Assembly (NCBI RefSeq): GCF_017599325.1
Contig: NZ_JAGFVM010000026.1
Span: 62,001-126,000, forward strand
Reading direction: 5' to 3'
Length of the DNA: 64,000 nucleotides
Source of the DNA: Marinilactibacillus kalidii
GTDB lineage: Bacteria; Bacillota; Bacilli; Lactobacillales; Carnobacteriaceae_A
Shown in pieces: positions 1 through 7,865 of the stretch. Each line of letters starts with the position of its first letter. Positions within the stretch are counted from its first letter, which is position 1. Position numbers and translations under genes: made by a program. Below the pieces are notes generated by a model, which made no database searches, was not told the origin of the DNA, and saw only the letters and a list, made by a program, of their open reading frames with translations.

Positions 1-1749
1 TAAGAATTGACCGAATGGTATGAGATCGTGTGCTTCATAGCGTTCTTTGAACTCGTTGATTTCATCTTCTGAGAATAGTTTCGGATCTAGTCTCAAGTGC
101 TCAACCGGTATCGGACGATCGTCAGTAATTTTGACGTTGATAACTACCGTGCGTCCGGATTTCTCTAATTCAACCGCTTTTTGGAAGGTTTCTTCTAACT
201 CACTGATTTCTTTAACCGTGAATCCAACTGCTCCTTGTGCTTCTCCAATTTTAGCGTAATCAACGGATTGGAAATCTACACCATAGTAATAATGATTGGT
301 ATCTTCTTGTTCAGCTTTGATAAAGGCATACTCTTCATTAGAGAAAACCACATGGATGCTTGGCAATTTGTGCTGAACAGTAGTGATAATGTCTTGCATC
401 ACCATTGAAAAGGCGCCGTCACCGGTCAAATCCCATACTTGTCTATCTGGGAAAGATTTCTTCGCTGCGATGGCTCCAGGCAATCCACTTCCCATTGTCG
501 CAAATATACCTGACGTTCTCCACATATTTTTCGGTGTCATTTTCAAATGACGGATAGACGTTTGCGTTGTGTTCCCAACGTCTGTAGAATAAATCGCATC
601 ATCGTCTGCTACTTGATTGATAGCATTGTACGCTTGATAGACTTGTAACTCACCATCTTTTTTCTTTTCAAGCTTATCGATATAGGCTGCCCAATTTTTA
701 ATGTTATTGATGTTCGCACGGTACCATGCGCTTTCTGGTTTTTCAGAAATCTGATCTGTCAGTGAACGGATAGCTGCTCCGGCATCGCCTAAAATTGCGA
801 CATCAACCGGATGTCTTTTCCCTAATTTATGAGGATCAATATCGATTTGAATAAATTTATCAATATGGTCAAATACACCCGTTACTTCAGTGAAGGGATA
901 ATTGCTTCCTGCGAACAACACGACATCGGCTTCTTCAAATACTTCCACTGCTGGTTTTCTAGCAACTCTGTTGGCTGAGCCAAGCATTGCTTCAAAATCA
1001 TGAGGGAAATTATCATAATTAAGGCCAGTGATTGCGACAGGTGCTTTTAATTTACGTGACAGCTCCATTACCGCATCGCCATTACCTCTTGTACCGATAC
1101 CGGCATAAATGACCGGACGCTTCGTATTTTCCAAGATTTTAGCAGCTTCTTCAATATCTTTTTTGTCTGGCACTGGATAAGTTGGTGTACGGTGGGCACT
1201 GGCAGATGAATACCAACCTTCGTTATCCATTTCAACCCATCCAAAACTGACCGGCACTTCTACAGCCGCTACCCCTTTACGGGTAATCGCTGTACGAATC
1301 GCCTCATCAATCATTTTCGGTAATTGCTCAGCATACGCGACTCGACGATTATAAATGGCGACATCGGCAAACAATGGATTATGATTCATCTCCTGAAAAG
1401 CATCCATATTAATTTCATTTTCCGCACGCTGTCCAATGATCGCTAACACTGGCACGCCATCTTCTCTAGCATCGTATAAACCGTTCATCAAATGGGTCGC
1501 ACCGGGACCGCCTGATCCAAAGACGACACCGATTTCTCCATTAAATTTAGCTTGCATAGATGCGGCGATAGCACCGACTTCCTCATGTCGCACTTGAATA
1601 AAATCGATATTCGTTTCTTCATGTTTTAATGCATCCATCCAAGAATTCAATGAACCTGCTGGTAAGCCATAAATCTGTTTGACGCCCCAGCTTTCCAATA
1701 CTTTGATTGCCGCTACCCCTGCTTCTATTTTGCCATTATTTTTAGACAT
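1..1749 (-). CDS. spxB: Pyruvate oxidase (3' end cut by window edge)
   Basis: Thiamine-diphosphate and FAD enzyme that turns pyruvate, phosphate and O2 into acetyl phosphate, CO2 and H2O2 in the cytoplasm. The frame is open from the ATG at 1749 (AGGAGG about 11 bases upstream) to base 1, giving 583 codons. Family members have about 600, so only a short C-terminal tail is missing. Visible are the N-terminal TPP-domain stretch VRHEEVGAIAA near residue 58, a central domain with QIDIDPHKLGKRHPVD, and the C-terminal TPP motif TGDGAFSM near residue 441. The nearest alternative is another member of the acetolactate synthase/pyruvate oxidase family, but overall similarity favours Pox/SpxB. It looks monocistronic and separate from its neighbours. 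I found no convincing promoter or CcpA site in the 220 bases upstream. Its presence implies oxygen-dependent acetate and H2O2 production. Confidence 0.9.
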   Translation of the reverse strand, partial: MSKNNGKIEAGVAAIKVLESWGVKQIYGLPAGSLNSWMDALKHEETNIDFIQVRHEEVGAIAASMQAKFNGEIGVVFGSGGPGATHLMNGLYDAREDGVPVLAIIGQRAENEINMDAFQEMNHNPLFADVAIYNRRVAYAEQLPKMIDEAIRTAITRKGVAAVEVPVSFGWVEMDNEGWYSSASAHRTPTYPVPDKKDIEEAAKILENTKRPVIYAGIGTRGNGDAVMELSRKLKAPVAITGLNYDNFPHDFEAMLGSANRVARKPAVEVFEEADVVLFAGSNYPFTEVTGVFDHIDKFIQIDIDPHKLGKRHPVDVAILGDAGAAIRSLTDQISEKPESAWYRANINNIKNWAAYIDKLEKKKDGELQVYQAYNAINQVADDDAIYSTDVGNTTQTSIRHLKMTPKNMWRTSGIFATMGSGLPGAIAAKKSFPDRQVWDLTGDGAFSMVMQDIITTVQHKLPSIHVVFSNEEYAFIKAEQEDTNHYYYGVDFQSVDYAKIGEAQGAVGFTVKEISELEETFQKAVELEKSGRTVVINVKITDDRPIPVEHLRLDPKLFSEDEINEFKERYEAHDLIPFGQFL

Positions 1750-1905
1750 ATTAAATTGATCCTCCTACTTGTTCGTATTCCAGACAATATTACTGTTTAA
1801 TTTAATTGATATATACTATAAAGATACACTCACTAAATAGATCCTTCAAAGGATATGGTCCCGTTAAGCTAAATTAGAACAAAAAATGATAGAGGTGTTT
1901 GGTAC

Positions 1906-1934
1906 AAAAAAAACCATCCCATAGGAAGGATGAT
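1906..1934 (-). terminator. Rho-independent terminator after the YcxB-like gene
   Basis: On the minus strand a CATCC/GGATG stem with an 8-base loop is followed directly by an eight-T run. It lies 37 bases after the stop of the YcxB-like gene and separates that gene from spxB. Confidence 0.75.
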
Positions 1935-1970
1935 TTTCTTAATATAAGAACTTAGTTATCTTATAAAAAT

Positions 1971-2477
1971 CTAGACTACTATTGATTTTATAGCATTCAA
2001 TTCTTCTTGGTTCAAGTATCGCTTAGGGATAATATATGCCGAGACGGAGGATGTATAAAGTACAATGATATCATCGTACTCTTTAATCTCTTTAATTTTC
2101 CCTTTCATCAATTTTGAGGTGCTCGCCTCATCCGTTAAGATCAACTGATTATCCAGAATTTCTAATTTCTTTTTTCCAAAATACGAAGAATTATCTCCCT
2201 CATTAACAAGTTTTGAGAGCTGCTTTTTAATGGCTTTATTATACATTTTGGGATAGGCGTACAGTAAATAAAGAGATAACCCTAAAGAAATAATCACCCA
2301 GTATAAACTAGGTTGTTTAAATAATAATGTGCCTGTAAAATAGGCGATTGGTATAACTAAGATTGCTAATCCAAATCTTAATTGCTTTAAAGCCTTCTTA
2401 TTAGTAGGAGAGTTTAGCGTATGTTGGTAATTAAAACTTATGTAATCTTCCTCTTCTATTTCGTATTCTATTATCAT
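1971..2477 (-). CDS. YcxB-like membrane protein
   Basis: A 168-residue protein resembling the YcxB-like family (function unknown). The N-terminus is acidic (MIIEYEIEEEDY), followed by two adjacent hydrophobic segments near residues 34-50 and 57-75. A soluble C-terminal part holds the typical ending with YIIPKRYLNQEEL, seen in YcxB-like C-terminal domains. It starts 23 bases after the Nudix gene stop, so the two probably form one transcript ending at the terminator near 1920. No catalytic motif is visible. The family call rests on general pattern; the function is not known. Confidence 0.75.
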   Translation of the reverse strand: MIIEYEIEEEDYISFNYQHTLNSPTNKKALKQLRFGLAILVIPIAYFTGTLLFKQPSLYWVIISLGLSLYLLYAYPKMYNKAIKKQLSKLVNEGDNSSYFGKKKLEILDNQLILTDEASTSKLMKGKIKEIKEYDDIIVLYTSSVSAYIIPKRYLNQEELNAIKSIVV

Positions 2478-2500
2478 CTTTAGCCTCGCAGTATTTTTAT

Positions 2501-2980
2501 TCAGTCTATTTGAGTTAAAGTATACTGTTCAATGTGACTATTCTCAATAACAAAATGATGTTGATATCGATTAGCTTCATTCAATACCGTTGGTAGTAAT
2601 TTCGGTATCATGTTGTCAACACCTGTATTATCTTTATCCAGAAGCCAATCAATTTTTTTCCAGTCAAGAATACCTTCCACACTACCTTTAGGCGTTGGAT
2701 AGCTCTCTTCTTCAGGGCATTCCACGGTATATAATTCTATTCCTCCTTTGAAAGTTTTGTCGAATATATACGTAATATGCCCTTTATGTATCATTTGTTC
2801 AATCGGTACATCAATACCGGTTTCTTCTTTTACTTCTCTAACAGCTCCTTGTAATGCTGTTTCTCCCTCTTCAATTTTCCCACCGATACCATTCCACAAT
2901 CCCATCAACGGTGTCGATTCACGATTTAACATCAGTATTTTATCTTTCTTTTTCAAAAATATCAGCGTGTGTTTATTCAT
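2501..2980 (-). CDS. Nudix hydrolase (MutT/8-oxo-dGTPase type)
   Basis: A 159-residue Nudix protein. The full Nudix box GX5EX7REUXEEXGU occupies residues 34-56, starting GGKIEEGE and ending REVKEETGI, so the metal-binding glutamates are intact. The family hydrolyses nucleoside diphosphates linked to another group. The sequence just before the box (NRESTPLMGLWNGIGGK) and the overall length resemble 8-oxo-dGTP diphosphatases that clean oxidised nucleotides, which would fit an H2O2-producing neighbour, but the true substrate cannot be read from sequence. The start at 2980 has AAGGTAAT upstream as a modest ribosome binding site. It is probably co-transcribed with the YcxB-like gene. Confidence 0.88.
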   Translation of the reverse strand: MNKHTLIFLKKKDKILMLNRESTPLMGLWNGIGGKIEEGETALQGAVREVKEETGIDVPIEQMIHKGHITYIFDKTFKGGIELYTVECPEEESYPTPKGSVEGILDWKKIDWLLDKDNTGVDNMIPKLLPTVLNEANRYQHHFVIENSHIEQYTLTQID

Positions 2981-3028
2981 GCTTCTATTACCTTCCTTAG
3001 AGAATGATATATCCCTATTTTATGGTAA

Positions 3029-3056
3029 ATAAAAAAGAATTGCACGATGCAATTCT
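3029..3056 (-). terminator. Rho-independent terminator after small 41-aa gene
   Basis: Perfect 8-bp stem GAATTGCA/TGCAATTC with a 3-base loop, followed on the minus strand by TTTTTT. It sits 22 bases after the stop of the 41-residue gene and insulates the Nudix gene. Confidence 0.85.
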
Positions 3057-3077
3057 CCTGTACTGGTGATACTTCTA

Positions 3078-3203
3078 TTATTTATGGATAACTGGTGCTT
3101 TACGCATGTACTTTTGGTCGTTTTTTGGTGTACGATTGTATTCACCTTTTCCGCCACCTTGCTTTTTCTTGATTAATTCTAACATTTTTTCTTTTGGAGT
3201 CAT
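3078..3203 (-). CDS. Small basic protein of 41 residues, unknown function
   Basis: A short ORF beginning MTPKEKMLELIKKKQGG and ending RKAPVIHK. It is preceded by AAGGCGGTG at good spacing from the ATG at 3203 and followed by a clean terminator 22 bases after the stop, so it is very likely a real gene. The protein is highly basic (about a quarter Lys/Arg), has no hydrophobic segment and no cysteine, and would be cytoplasmic. It lies just after the weak terminator behind rpsI and has no convincing -35 of its own, so it may depend on read-through from the rplM-rpsI transcript. I do not recognise a function; the charge and position suggest a ribosome- or RNA-associated role, as inference only. 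Confidence 0.7.
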   Translation of the reverse strand: MTPKEKMLELIKKKQGGGKGEYNRTPKNDQKYMRKAPVIHK

Positions 3204-3225
3204 TATTTTCACCGCCTTAGATTAT

Positions 3226-3262
3226 AAAAGAAAAAAGCATCAGCAAGATGCCAATGCTTTTC
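3226..3262 (-). terminator. Weak terminator after rpsI
   Basis: Minus-strand AGCAT...ATGCT stem with an inner GC/GC pair and internal mismatches, followed by TTTTTTCTTTT. It lies about 50 bases after rpsI. The imperfect stem suggests partial read-through into the small gene downstream. Confidence 0.55.
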
Positions 3263-3313
3263 TTCGTTCTGTATTGTATCCGCAAGCGAATAAATTCGCC
3301 AGGGCTCCAACAA

Positions 3314-3706
3314 TTAACGTTTTGAGAATTGTGGTGATTTACGGGCTTTTTTACGACCTGGTTTTTTACGCTCAACCATACGAGGGTCACGCGTTAATAG
3401 TCCAGCCGCTTTAAGTGCTCCGCGGAAATCTGGGTCTACTGTTAATAGTGCACGAGAGATTCCGTGACGAGCAGCGCCTGCTTGTCCTGCGAATCCTCCA
3501 CCATGAACGTTGACTTTAATGTCATAGCTTTCAACTGTATCAGTAAGAGCAAGTGGTTGTCTTACGATCAGGTGCAAGTGTTCAAAGTTTAAATATTCAG
3601 TGATATCTTTACCGTTGAATGTGATTTTACCAGAACCTGGTGTCATGATTACTCGAGCTGTAGAGTTTTTACGACGGCCAGTTCCGAAATATTGTACTTG
3701 AGCCAA
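3314..3706 (-). CDS. rpsI: 30S ribosomal protein S9
   Basis: Component of the small subunit whose C-terminal tail reaches the decoding P site. At 130 residues it is full length. The start is [18 protein letters not shown] and the end is the conserved basic tail [12 protein letters not shown], which contacts the P-site tRNA. It begins 13 bases after rplM in the usual rplM-rpsI pair, with AGGAGGGACATTC before the ATG. A weak terminator follows at about 3240. Confidence 0.98.
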   Translation of the reverse strand: MAQVQYFGTGRRKNSTARVIMTPGSGKITFNGKDITEYLNFEHLHLIVRQPLALTDTVESYDIKVNVHGGGFAGQAGAARHGISRALLTVDPDFRGALKAAGLLTRDPRMVERKKPGRKKARKSPQFSKR

Positions 3707-3719
3707 TGAATGTCCCTCC

Positions 3720-4163
3720 TTAAATTAAGTTCGTGATGTCTAGTGTTTCTGGTTGTTGAGCTTGTTGTTTGTGCTCAGGACCAGCGTATACGTGTAATTT
3801 TTTAACTTGAGTACGTCCTAAAGAGTTATGCGGAAGCATTCCCTTGATAGACAATTCAATTAATCGTTCAGGTTTTTCAGCACGTAGAGTACCAGCAGAA
3901 ACTTGTTTCAATCCACCTGGGAATCCTGAGTGACGAGAATAGATCTTGTCACTAGCTTTATTACCTGTCAATTTGATTTTCTCAGCATTTACTACGATCA
4001 CGTTATCGCCAGTGTCGACGTGTGGTGTATACGTAGGTTTGTTTTTTCCGCGAAGAATAGATGCAACTACTGCTGAAAGACGTCCTAATGGGATATCTGT
4101 AGCATCAACTACATACCATTTACGCTCGATGTTGCTCTCATTCGCCATAAAAGTTGTACGCAC
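3720..4163 (-). CDS. rplM: 50S ribosomal protein L13
   Basis: Early-assembly protein of the large subunit. The chosen start is a GTG at 4163 (reading [11 protein letters not shown]), because GGAGGT lies 7 bases before it and the family normally opens with MRTT. This gives 147 residues against about 145 in Bacillus. The conserved blocks [16 protein letters not shown] and [12 protein letters not shown] are present. The frame stays open upstream for another 57 codons, but that stretch is untranslated leader, not an extension. It is first gene of the rplM-rpsI transcript, driven by the promoter at 4333-4361. Confidence 0.97.
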   Translation of the reverse strand: MRTTFMANESNIERKWYVVDATDIPLGRLSAVVASILRGKNKPTYTPHVDTGDNVIVVNAEKIKLTGNKASDKIYSRHSGFPGGLKQVSAGTLRAEKPERLIELSIKGMLPHNSLGRTQVKKLHVYAGPEHKQQAQQPETLDITNLI

Positions 4164-4326
4164 GATCTTGACCTCCATAATTTCATTTTCGATTTCAGTT
4201 ATTGTGATTTTCATTCTTGCTCTAATGTTTAGTCTTGTGAATAGTACAGAACTTTCTTGATCAGAGCTTCGTTTTGTTTGTGACATAACAAGTTTCCGGG
4301 GCTTATCATGGTGGCAAACAATACCA
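4164..4326 (-). ncRNA. Structured 5' leader of rplM (L13 leader-like)
   Basis: Between the predicted transcription start (~4326) and the rplM SD lie about 160 untranslated bases. They open with an ATGGT/ACCAT hairpin (4308-4312 with 4323-4327). Firmicutes rplM genes often carry an autoregulatory L13 leader, and the position fits. I cannot confirm the consensus fold without a covariance model. The nearby CGGGG/CCCCG pairing would need bases in the promoter spacer and so is probably not in the RNA. Confidence 0.45.
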
Positions 4327-4332
4327 TCTAAC

Positions 4333-4361
4333 ATAATACCCCGAATATCAGATTAAGTCAA
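4333..4361 (-). promoter_or_regulatory. SigA-type promoter of rplM-rpsI
   Basis: Minus-strand -35 TTGACT (4356-4361), 17-base spacer, -10 TATTAT (4333-4338). It lies 170 bases before the rplM start codon. Confidence 0.8.
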
Positions 4362-4477
4362 CACACTTTACTAATTTATTTGAAATAAAAATGATTAGCT
4401 GCTGCTGTTACCTATCAATCTATTCAGTACCTTTCAACTTCCTTCCGTTTCGCCCTTTTTTACTATTGTCTGTACAC

Positions 4478-4520
4478 GATTAAAAGGACGAAGCTACATT
4501 CTGGCTTCGTCCTTTTAATC
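4478..4520 (-). terminator. Strong terminator after sortase
   Basis: A 17-bp perfect stem GATTAAAAGGACGAAGC/GCTTCGTCCTTTTAATC with a 9-base loop, five bases after the sortase stop. The T-rich flank is part of the stem. It separates the sortase gene from the rplM promoter. Confidence 0.85.
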
Positions 4521-4524
4521 TTTA

Positions 4525-5277
4525 TTATTTTATTTCTCTTGCATGAATATAAAGTCGTCCATCTTCTACACCGTAATTACAAGTAATCAGCGTTAGTAAG
4601 CGATCTTCCGGTTCAAAGGCAGAATCGATTTCATGCATCGACTCACTTTTCACTTTATTATAGTACTGTTCAAACTCATCTGCTTCAAAACTCGTTTGAA
4701 TATACGTTGATTCTGCCGGTGCTACATGGACGGAAATAATTTCATAGATTCGCTCTGTGTACGGATCATGAAAGGTGATTGTCGGGTTCTCTTTTAAAAA
4801 AGATTTCTCAAGGTATTTTTCAAGATCGGCAAACATCTGGTTGTGGGTATTATAGTGACCGTAGAGAATCAAATTTTCATCATACCCCATCCCTACATTC
4901 CGATAGTCCATAAAAATCGCCCCTAGAACATCTGATTCTTTGTAAAAATTATGAGATAGATAGTACGCATTATCTTCTCCTCTAACAACTGGATAATCGA
5001 TATTTGTTTGATTGACTTTCAGCCATCCAGTATAATCAGAGTTTAACTTATAATAGTCAGCGTATGGATTCTCTTCAATCGCATATACTTTATTTCCCTT
5101 TTTGGTAGCTGCTGGATTCGAAGGTTCATGTAAGTCAGCAACTTTTTTTATTTGCGATGGGGTTTCAACCGCCGGTACAGAAACAGCTTGCATCTGAGGA
5201 ATGACTGTATAGACATAGTACCCTACGAGCACTATAAATAAGCTGCCCAAAAATCTTAATAGTCCTTTTCGCATCAT
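4525..5277 (-). CDS. Class B sortase
   Basis: Membrane-anchored cysteine transpeptidase that cleaves a sorting motif and links surface proteins to the cell wall. The ATG at 5277 is chosen because GGAAG lies 6 bases upstream; this gives 250 residues. A single N-terminal membrane anchor spans about residues 6-26 and is followed by a linker and the catalytic beta-barrel. The catalytic His is in LYGHYNTHNQMF (His ~141), the Cys in TLITCNYG (Cys ~233) and the Arg in DGRLYIHAREI (Arg ~241). The TLITC form and GH...MFADL spacing are class B features. The gene is monocistronic with its own strong terminator. It is divergent from a fasciclin protein carrying a degenerate sorting signal, which is its most obvious candidate substrate. 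Confidence 0.92.
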   Translation of the reverse strand: MMRKGLLRFLGSLFIVLVGYYVYTVIPQMQAVSVPAVETPSQIKKVADLHEPSNPAATKKGNKVYAIEENPYADYYKLNSDYTGWLKVNQTNIDYPVVRGEDNAYYLSHNFYKESDVLGAIFMDYRNVGMGYDENLILYGHYNTHNQMFADLEKYLEKSFLKENPTITFHDPYTERIYEIISVHVAPAESTYIQTSFEADEFEQYYNKVKSESMHEIDSAFEPEDRLLTLITCNYGVEDGRLYIHAREIK

Positions 5278-5323
5278 AATCTGCTTCCTTTCAAACAATC
5301 GTTATTTAATGGAGTGATATATT

Positions 5324-5352
5324 TTGACAGCGGTTTCTTACAAGCTTATTAT
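5324..5352 (+). promoter_or_regulatory. Promoter of the fasciclin gene
   Basis: Plus-strand -35 TTGACA (5324-5329), 17-base spacer, -10 TATTAT (5347-5352), 57 bases before the GTG start. It lies in the 132-base divergent region shared with the sortase, for which I found no equally good promoter. Confidence 0.8.
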
Positions 5353-5409
5353 AAAGAAGTAAAGTTAGTAACGCTAGCTTTATAACTTATATTAAGGGAG
5401 TGTTTAGTA

Positions 5410-6051
5410 GTGAAGAAAATTGTCAAAGGTTTATTATCCATTGTCGCCTTATTCACCCTCACATTCGCCCTATCCCCTACAGCAGACGCCGCAGAATCCG
5501 ATGAACCTACACAAGATATTACAGAAATTGCCATGGGAAATGAAGACTTCAGTATCCTCGTCACCGCTTTACAGAAAGCCGGACTTGTTGAAACCTTACA
5601 AGGCGAAGGGCCTTTTACCGTTTTTGCACCAACGAACGCTGCTTTTGAAGCTTTACTGGCTGATTTAGATATTACAGCGGAAGAATTACTCGCACAACCT
5701 GATTTAGCAAAAGTATTGACCTACCATGTTGTTCCTGGTGCTGTAATGGCTGCAGACTTAACGGATGGTATGGAAGCAGAAACCGTTAATGGCGAGATGG
5801 TCATGTTTGATTTAAGTGGAGATCCAATGGTTAATGACGCAATAATCTCTGCAACAGATATGGCTGCAACAAATGGTGTGGTACATGTCATCGACAAAGT
5901 ACTGGTTCCTTCTAACTTCACTTTACAAGAAGTAGACATGGATGAAATGAGTGTTGCACAAACAGGTATTGAATCAAGTACTTGGATTGCAGTCGCTATC
6001 ATCTCTGTCGGCACACTCTTTGCGCTTGTTTACTTTAAAAAAGAAGCATAA
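5410..6051 (+). CDS. Fasciclin (FAS1) domain surface protein with C-terminal sorting-like signal
   Basis: Secreted adhesion-type protein of 213 residues starting at a GTG with AGGGAGTG upstream. A signal peptide covers residues 1-27 (KK start, hydrophobic core, cut near ADA/AES). One FAS1 domain follows (about 36-170), with the H1 motif FTVFAPTNAAF and the H2 motif NGVVHVIDKVLVP. The C-terminus is arranged like a cell-wall sorting signal: AQTG (183-186), a polar ESST, a hydrophobic segment (about 191-209) and the tail FKKEA. The canonical LP before xTG is VA here, so it may be anchored by an unusual sortase or simply stay in the membrane. The divergent class B sortase next door supports the first view. 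FAS1 domains mediate cell adhesion or protein-protein contacts; the ligand is unknown. Confidence 0.9.
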   Translation: MKKIVKGLLSIVALFTLTFALSPTADAAESDEPTQDITEIAMGNEDFSILVTALQKAGLVETLQGEGPFTVFAPTNAAFEALLADLDITAEELLAQPDLAKVLTYHVVPGAVMAADLTDGMEAETVNGEMVMFDLSGDPMVNDAIISATDMAATNGVVHVIDKVLVPSNFTLQEVDMDEMSVAQTGIESSTWIAVAIISVGTLFALVYFKKEA

Positions 6052-6063
6052 TTTTTATTAACT

Positions 6064-6116
6064 AAAAAGCGACCTGAAAGCTGCGGATTTCTCACCTTTC
6101 AGATCGCTTTATTTCT
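6064..6116. terminator. Bidirectional terminator between fasciclin gene and mscS
   Basis: Stem AAAGCGA-c-CTGAAAG/CTTTCAG-a-TCGCTTT (14 pairs, one mismatch). It is T-rich on both outer sides, especially TTTTT on the minus strand. It serves the convergent fasciclin (+) and mscS (-) genes. Confidence 0.85.
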
Positions 6117-6147
6117 GTTTGACTTTATTTATCTTGTTCAATCATCG

Positions 6148-7041
6148 TTAAGATTTTTCGCTTGTTTCTTCATGAACGATCTCAAAGGTCTCAGATGCTA
6201 GCTCGATACTGTCATCATGTTCGTTAAACCGCTCCAGAATGGACATGAAAATGCGATCTCTAACAGCTCTTCTTTCACGCGTGTCAACAATATACCGCAA
6301 ACTTAGTGTAATCCAGTTATCATCAAACGATATAAATACTTGTGATTTCAATGATGCATTCTCAATGCGGTATCTGCGTTTCATATTGTCCCAGTCTTCT
6401 TCAGCTTTTGCGTTATAGGTACCAACTTCTTCTTCCGCAATTTCCATTACTAGCTCTCTCGCTAAAGCGATATCGGATTTGAAGCGAATCGGAATATGGA
6501 TTTCATCCCATAAAAACTTGAAATCTGCCGTGTAATTATAAACTGGTGAAGTAAAGATATAACTGTTCGCTACTCGTACGATTCTACCTGTATACTGATC
6601 GCCTTCTACCCACTCACCCATCTCCATTAAAGTGGTTCTCAGCAGCCCTATATCCACGACATCTCCTTTAGATCCGCCTAAAAGGACGCGGTCTCCAGTT
6701 TTAAAGAAATCCCCGAACATGATGGCAAACCAACCTGCAAAGCTGACGATCACTTCTCTCAAGGCATAGGTAACGCCAGCCCCAGCAAGCCCAATTGCCG
6801 TTGTGAAACCACTCAGATCATTTCCAAAAATATAGATAAATGCAATGGCAAGTATTGCGTTGGTAATCCATTTTGCCACTTTACGTGTGACGTACCAGTT
6901 TTCTGACTCATTGAACTGTTTATATAATCGATTTAATACAAGTTTCCTCGTCATTAGAAGCACTAAGATGATGATAGCAAACACCACTATGCTAGCGATT
7001 AGCGGATAAGCTTCTATATATGGATTAAGCCATTCTCTCAT
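6148..7041 (-). CDS. Small-conductance mechanosensitive channel (MscS family)
   Basis: Membrane channel that opens under turgor stress and releases solutes. It has 297 residues; the ATG at 7041 is preferred over the in-frame TTG one codon earlier because AGGAA lies just upstream. Three membrane segments are visible (about residues 12-32, 55-75 and 80-108). The third is the glycine/alanine-rich pore helix (TTAIGLAGAGVTYAL), followed by the MscS beta domain with FKTGDRVLLGG. The C-terminal part is acidic and rich in charged residues. There is no operon partner close by; an 86-base gap separates it from the kinase gene upstream. Its exact gating class cannot be inferred. Confidence 0.88.
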   Translation of the reverse strand: MREWLNPYIEAYPLIASIVVFAIIILVLLMTRKLVLNRLYKQFNESENWYVTRKVAKWITNAILAIAFIYIFGNDLSGFTTAIGLAGAGVTYALREVIVSFAGWFAIMFGDFFKTGDRVLLGGSKGDVVDIGLLRTTLMEMGEWVEGDQYTGRIVRVANSYIFTSPVYNYTADFKFLWDEIHIPIRFKSDIALARELVMEIAEEEVGTYNAKAEEDWDNMKRRYRIENASLKSQVFISFDDNWITLSLRYIVDTRERRAVRDRIFMSILERFNEHDDSIELASETFEIVHEETSEKS

Positions 7042-7127
7042 CAAAACATTCCTTTCTTGTCGTTTGCGTTGCTTCTCAGCTTATGATAACAGCTCATCGA
7101 ACTAAATGCCGCTTAAAACCGCTCTGC

Positions 7128-7865
7128 TTATCCTTCCTTTAACGTACCATCATTTTGCATTTTCCAGTATATATCTGGTTCGCTGGGTTTATTTAGTACT
7201 TTCTTGACGTTCTTACCATCGCTTTGTTCGTAAAATGCTTCTGCCGCTTCTTTACTTAATCCACCCATCATCTTGCGATTGATCAACCGTGATTTCAAGG
7301 CTGTTTCTTGTGCTTCGATAAAAATGGTCAAATCAGCTAGCGCTTTAAGTTCGCCCCAACCTGGTTCATCTAATAGCAACCAATTTCCTTCGACAAGGAC
7401 AATGTCTGCATCCACTTTCAACCGCTGAGAACTAACGTCGTGTAACTTACGGTCATAGAGTGGCCATTCCACTTGAGAATGCTCATGTAGTGTTGCACAG
7501 CTTTCGCGAAGCGCTTTTAGGTCAAACGATTCTGGGCTTCCTTTTATTGTTTTTAAAGGGACGCTTTTCCCTTCTATTTCGATGTTATGACTTGTCAGAT
7601 ATGCATTCGGATAGTGAAAGCCGTCTATCGAAATCGATTGAAAGGTGTGCGATAACGGTAGACGGTTATAAAGTATTTCTAGGAACTGACTAAGTGTCGT
7701 CTTTCCTGTTCCCGGAGGTGCCGCTAGATAGACAACGATACGAGTATTTTTGATTTTTTTCATCGCATCGATTTTTTCGAGTAAGGGTATAAACTGTTCA
7801 TCGATTTCTGTTTTCGTATAGCTTGCATCGACGGTTAGACCATTTACGTTTAGTGAGAGATTCAT
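7128..7865 (-). CDS. P-loop nucleoside/nucleotide kinase-like protein
   Basis: A 245-residue member of the uridine kinase/pantothenate kinase-like P-loop superfamily. The Walker A motif APPGTGKTT lies near residues 49-57. SISIDGFHYPN gives the phosphoacceptor-side Asp, and LVEGNWLLLDEPGW resembles the Walker B/lid entry of YggC/FrcK-type proteins. The physiological substrate (a nucleoside, sugar or vitamin) is not readable from sequence. It overlaps the upstream DUF2254 gene by four bases (ATGA), so the two are translationally coupled and probably act together. No terminator is seen between it and mscS. Confidence 0.78.
   Translation of the reverse strand: MNLSLNVNGLTVDASYTKTEIDEQFIPLLEKIDAMKKIKNTRIVVYLAAPPGTGKTTLSQFLEILYNRLPLSHTFQSISIDGFHYPNAYLTSHNIEIEGKSVPLKTIKGSPESFDLKALRESCATLHEHSQVEWPLYDRKLHDVSSQRLKVDADIVLVEGNWLLLDEPGWGELKALADLTIFIEAQETALKSRLINRKMMGGLSKEAAEAFYEQSDGKNVKKVLNKPSEPDIYWKMQNDGTLKEG

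Noticed and set aside
4164-4334. In-frame N-terminal extension of rplM (57 codons)
   Set aside because: It runs over the leader RNA and into the promoter -10; the GTG with GGAGGT and family length fix the start.
4297-4343. CGGGG/CCCCG outer stem of an L13 leader
   Set aside because: One arm lies in the promoter spacer, upstream of the predicted transcription start, so it cannot be in the RNA.
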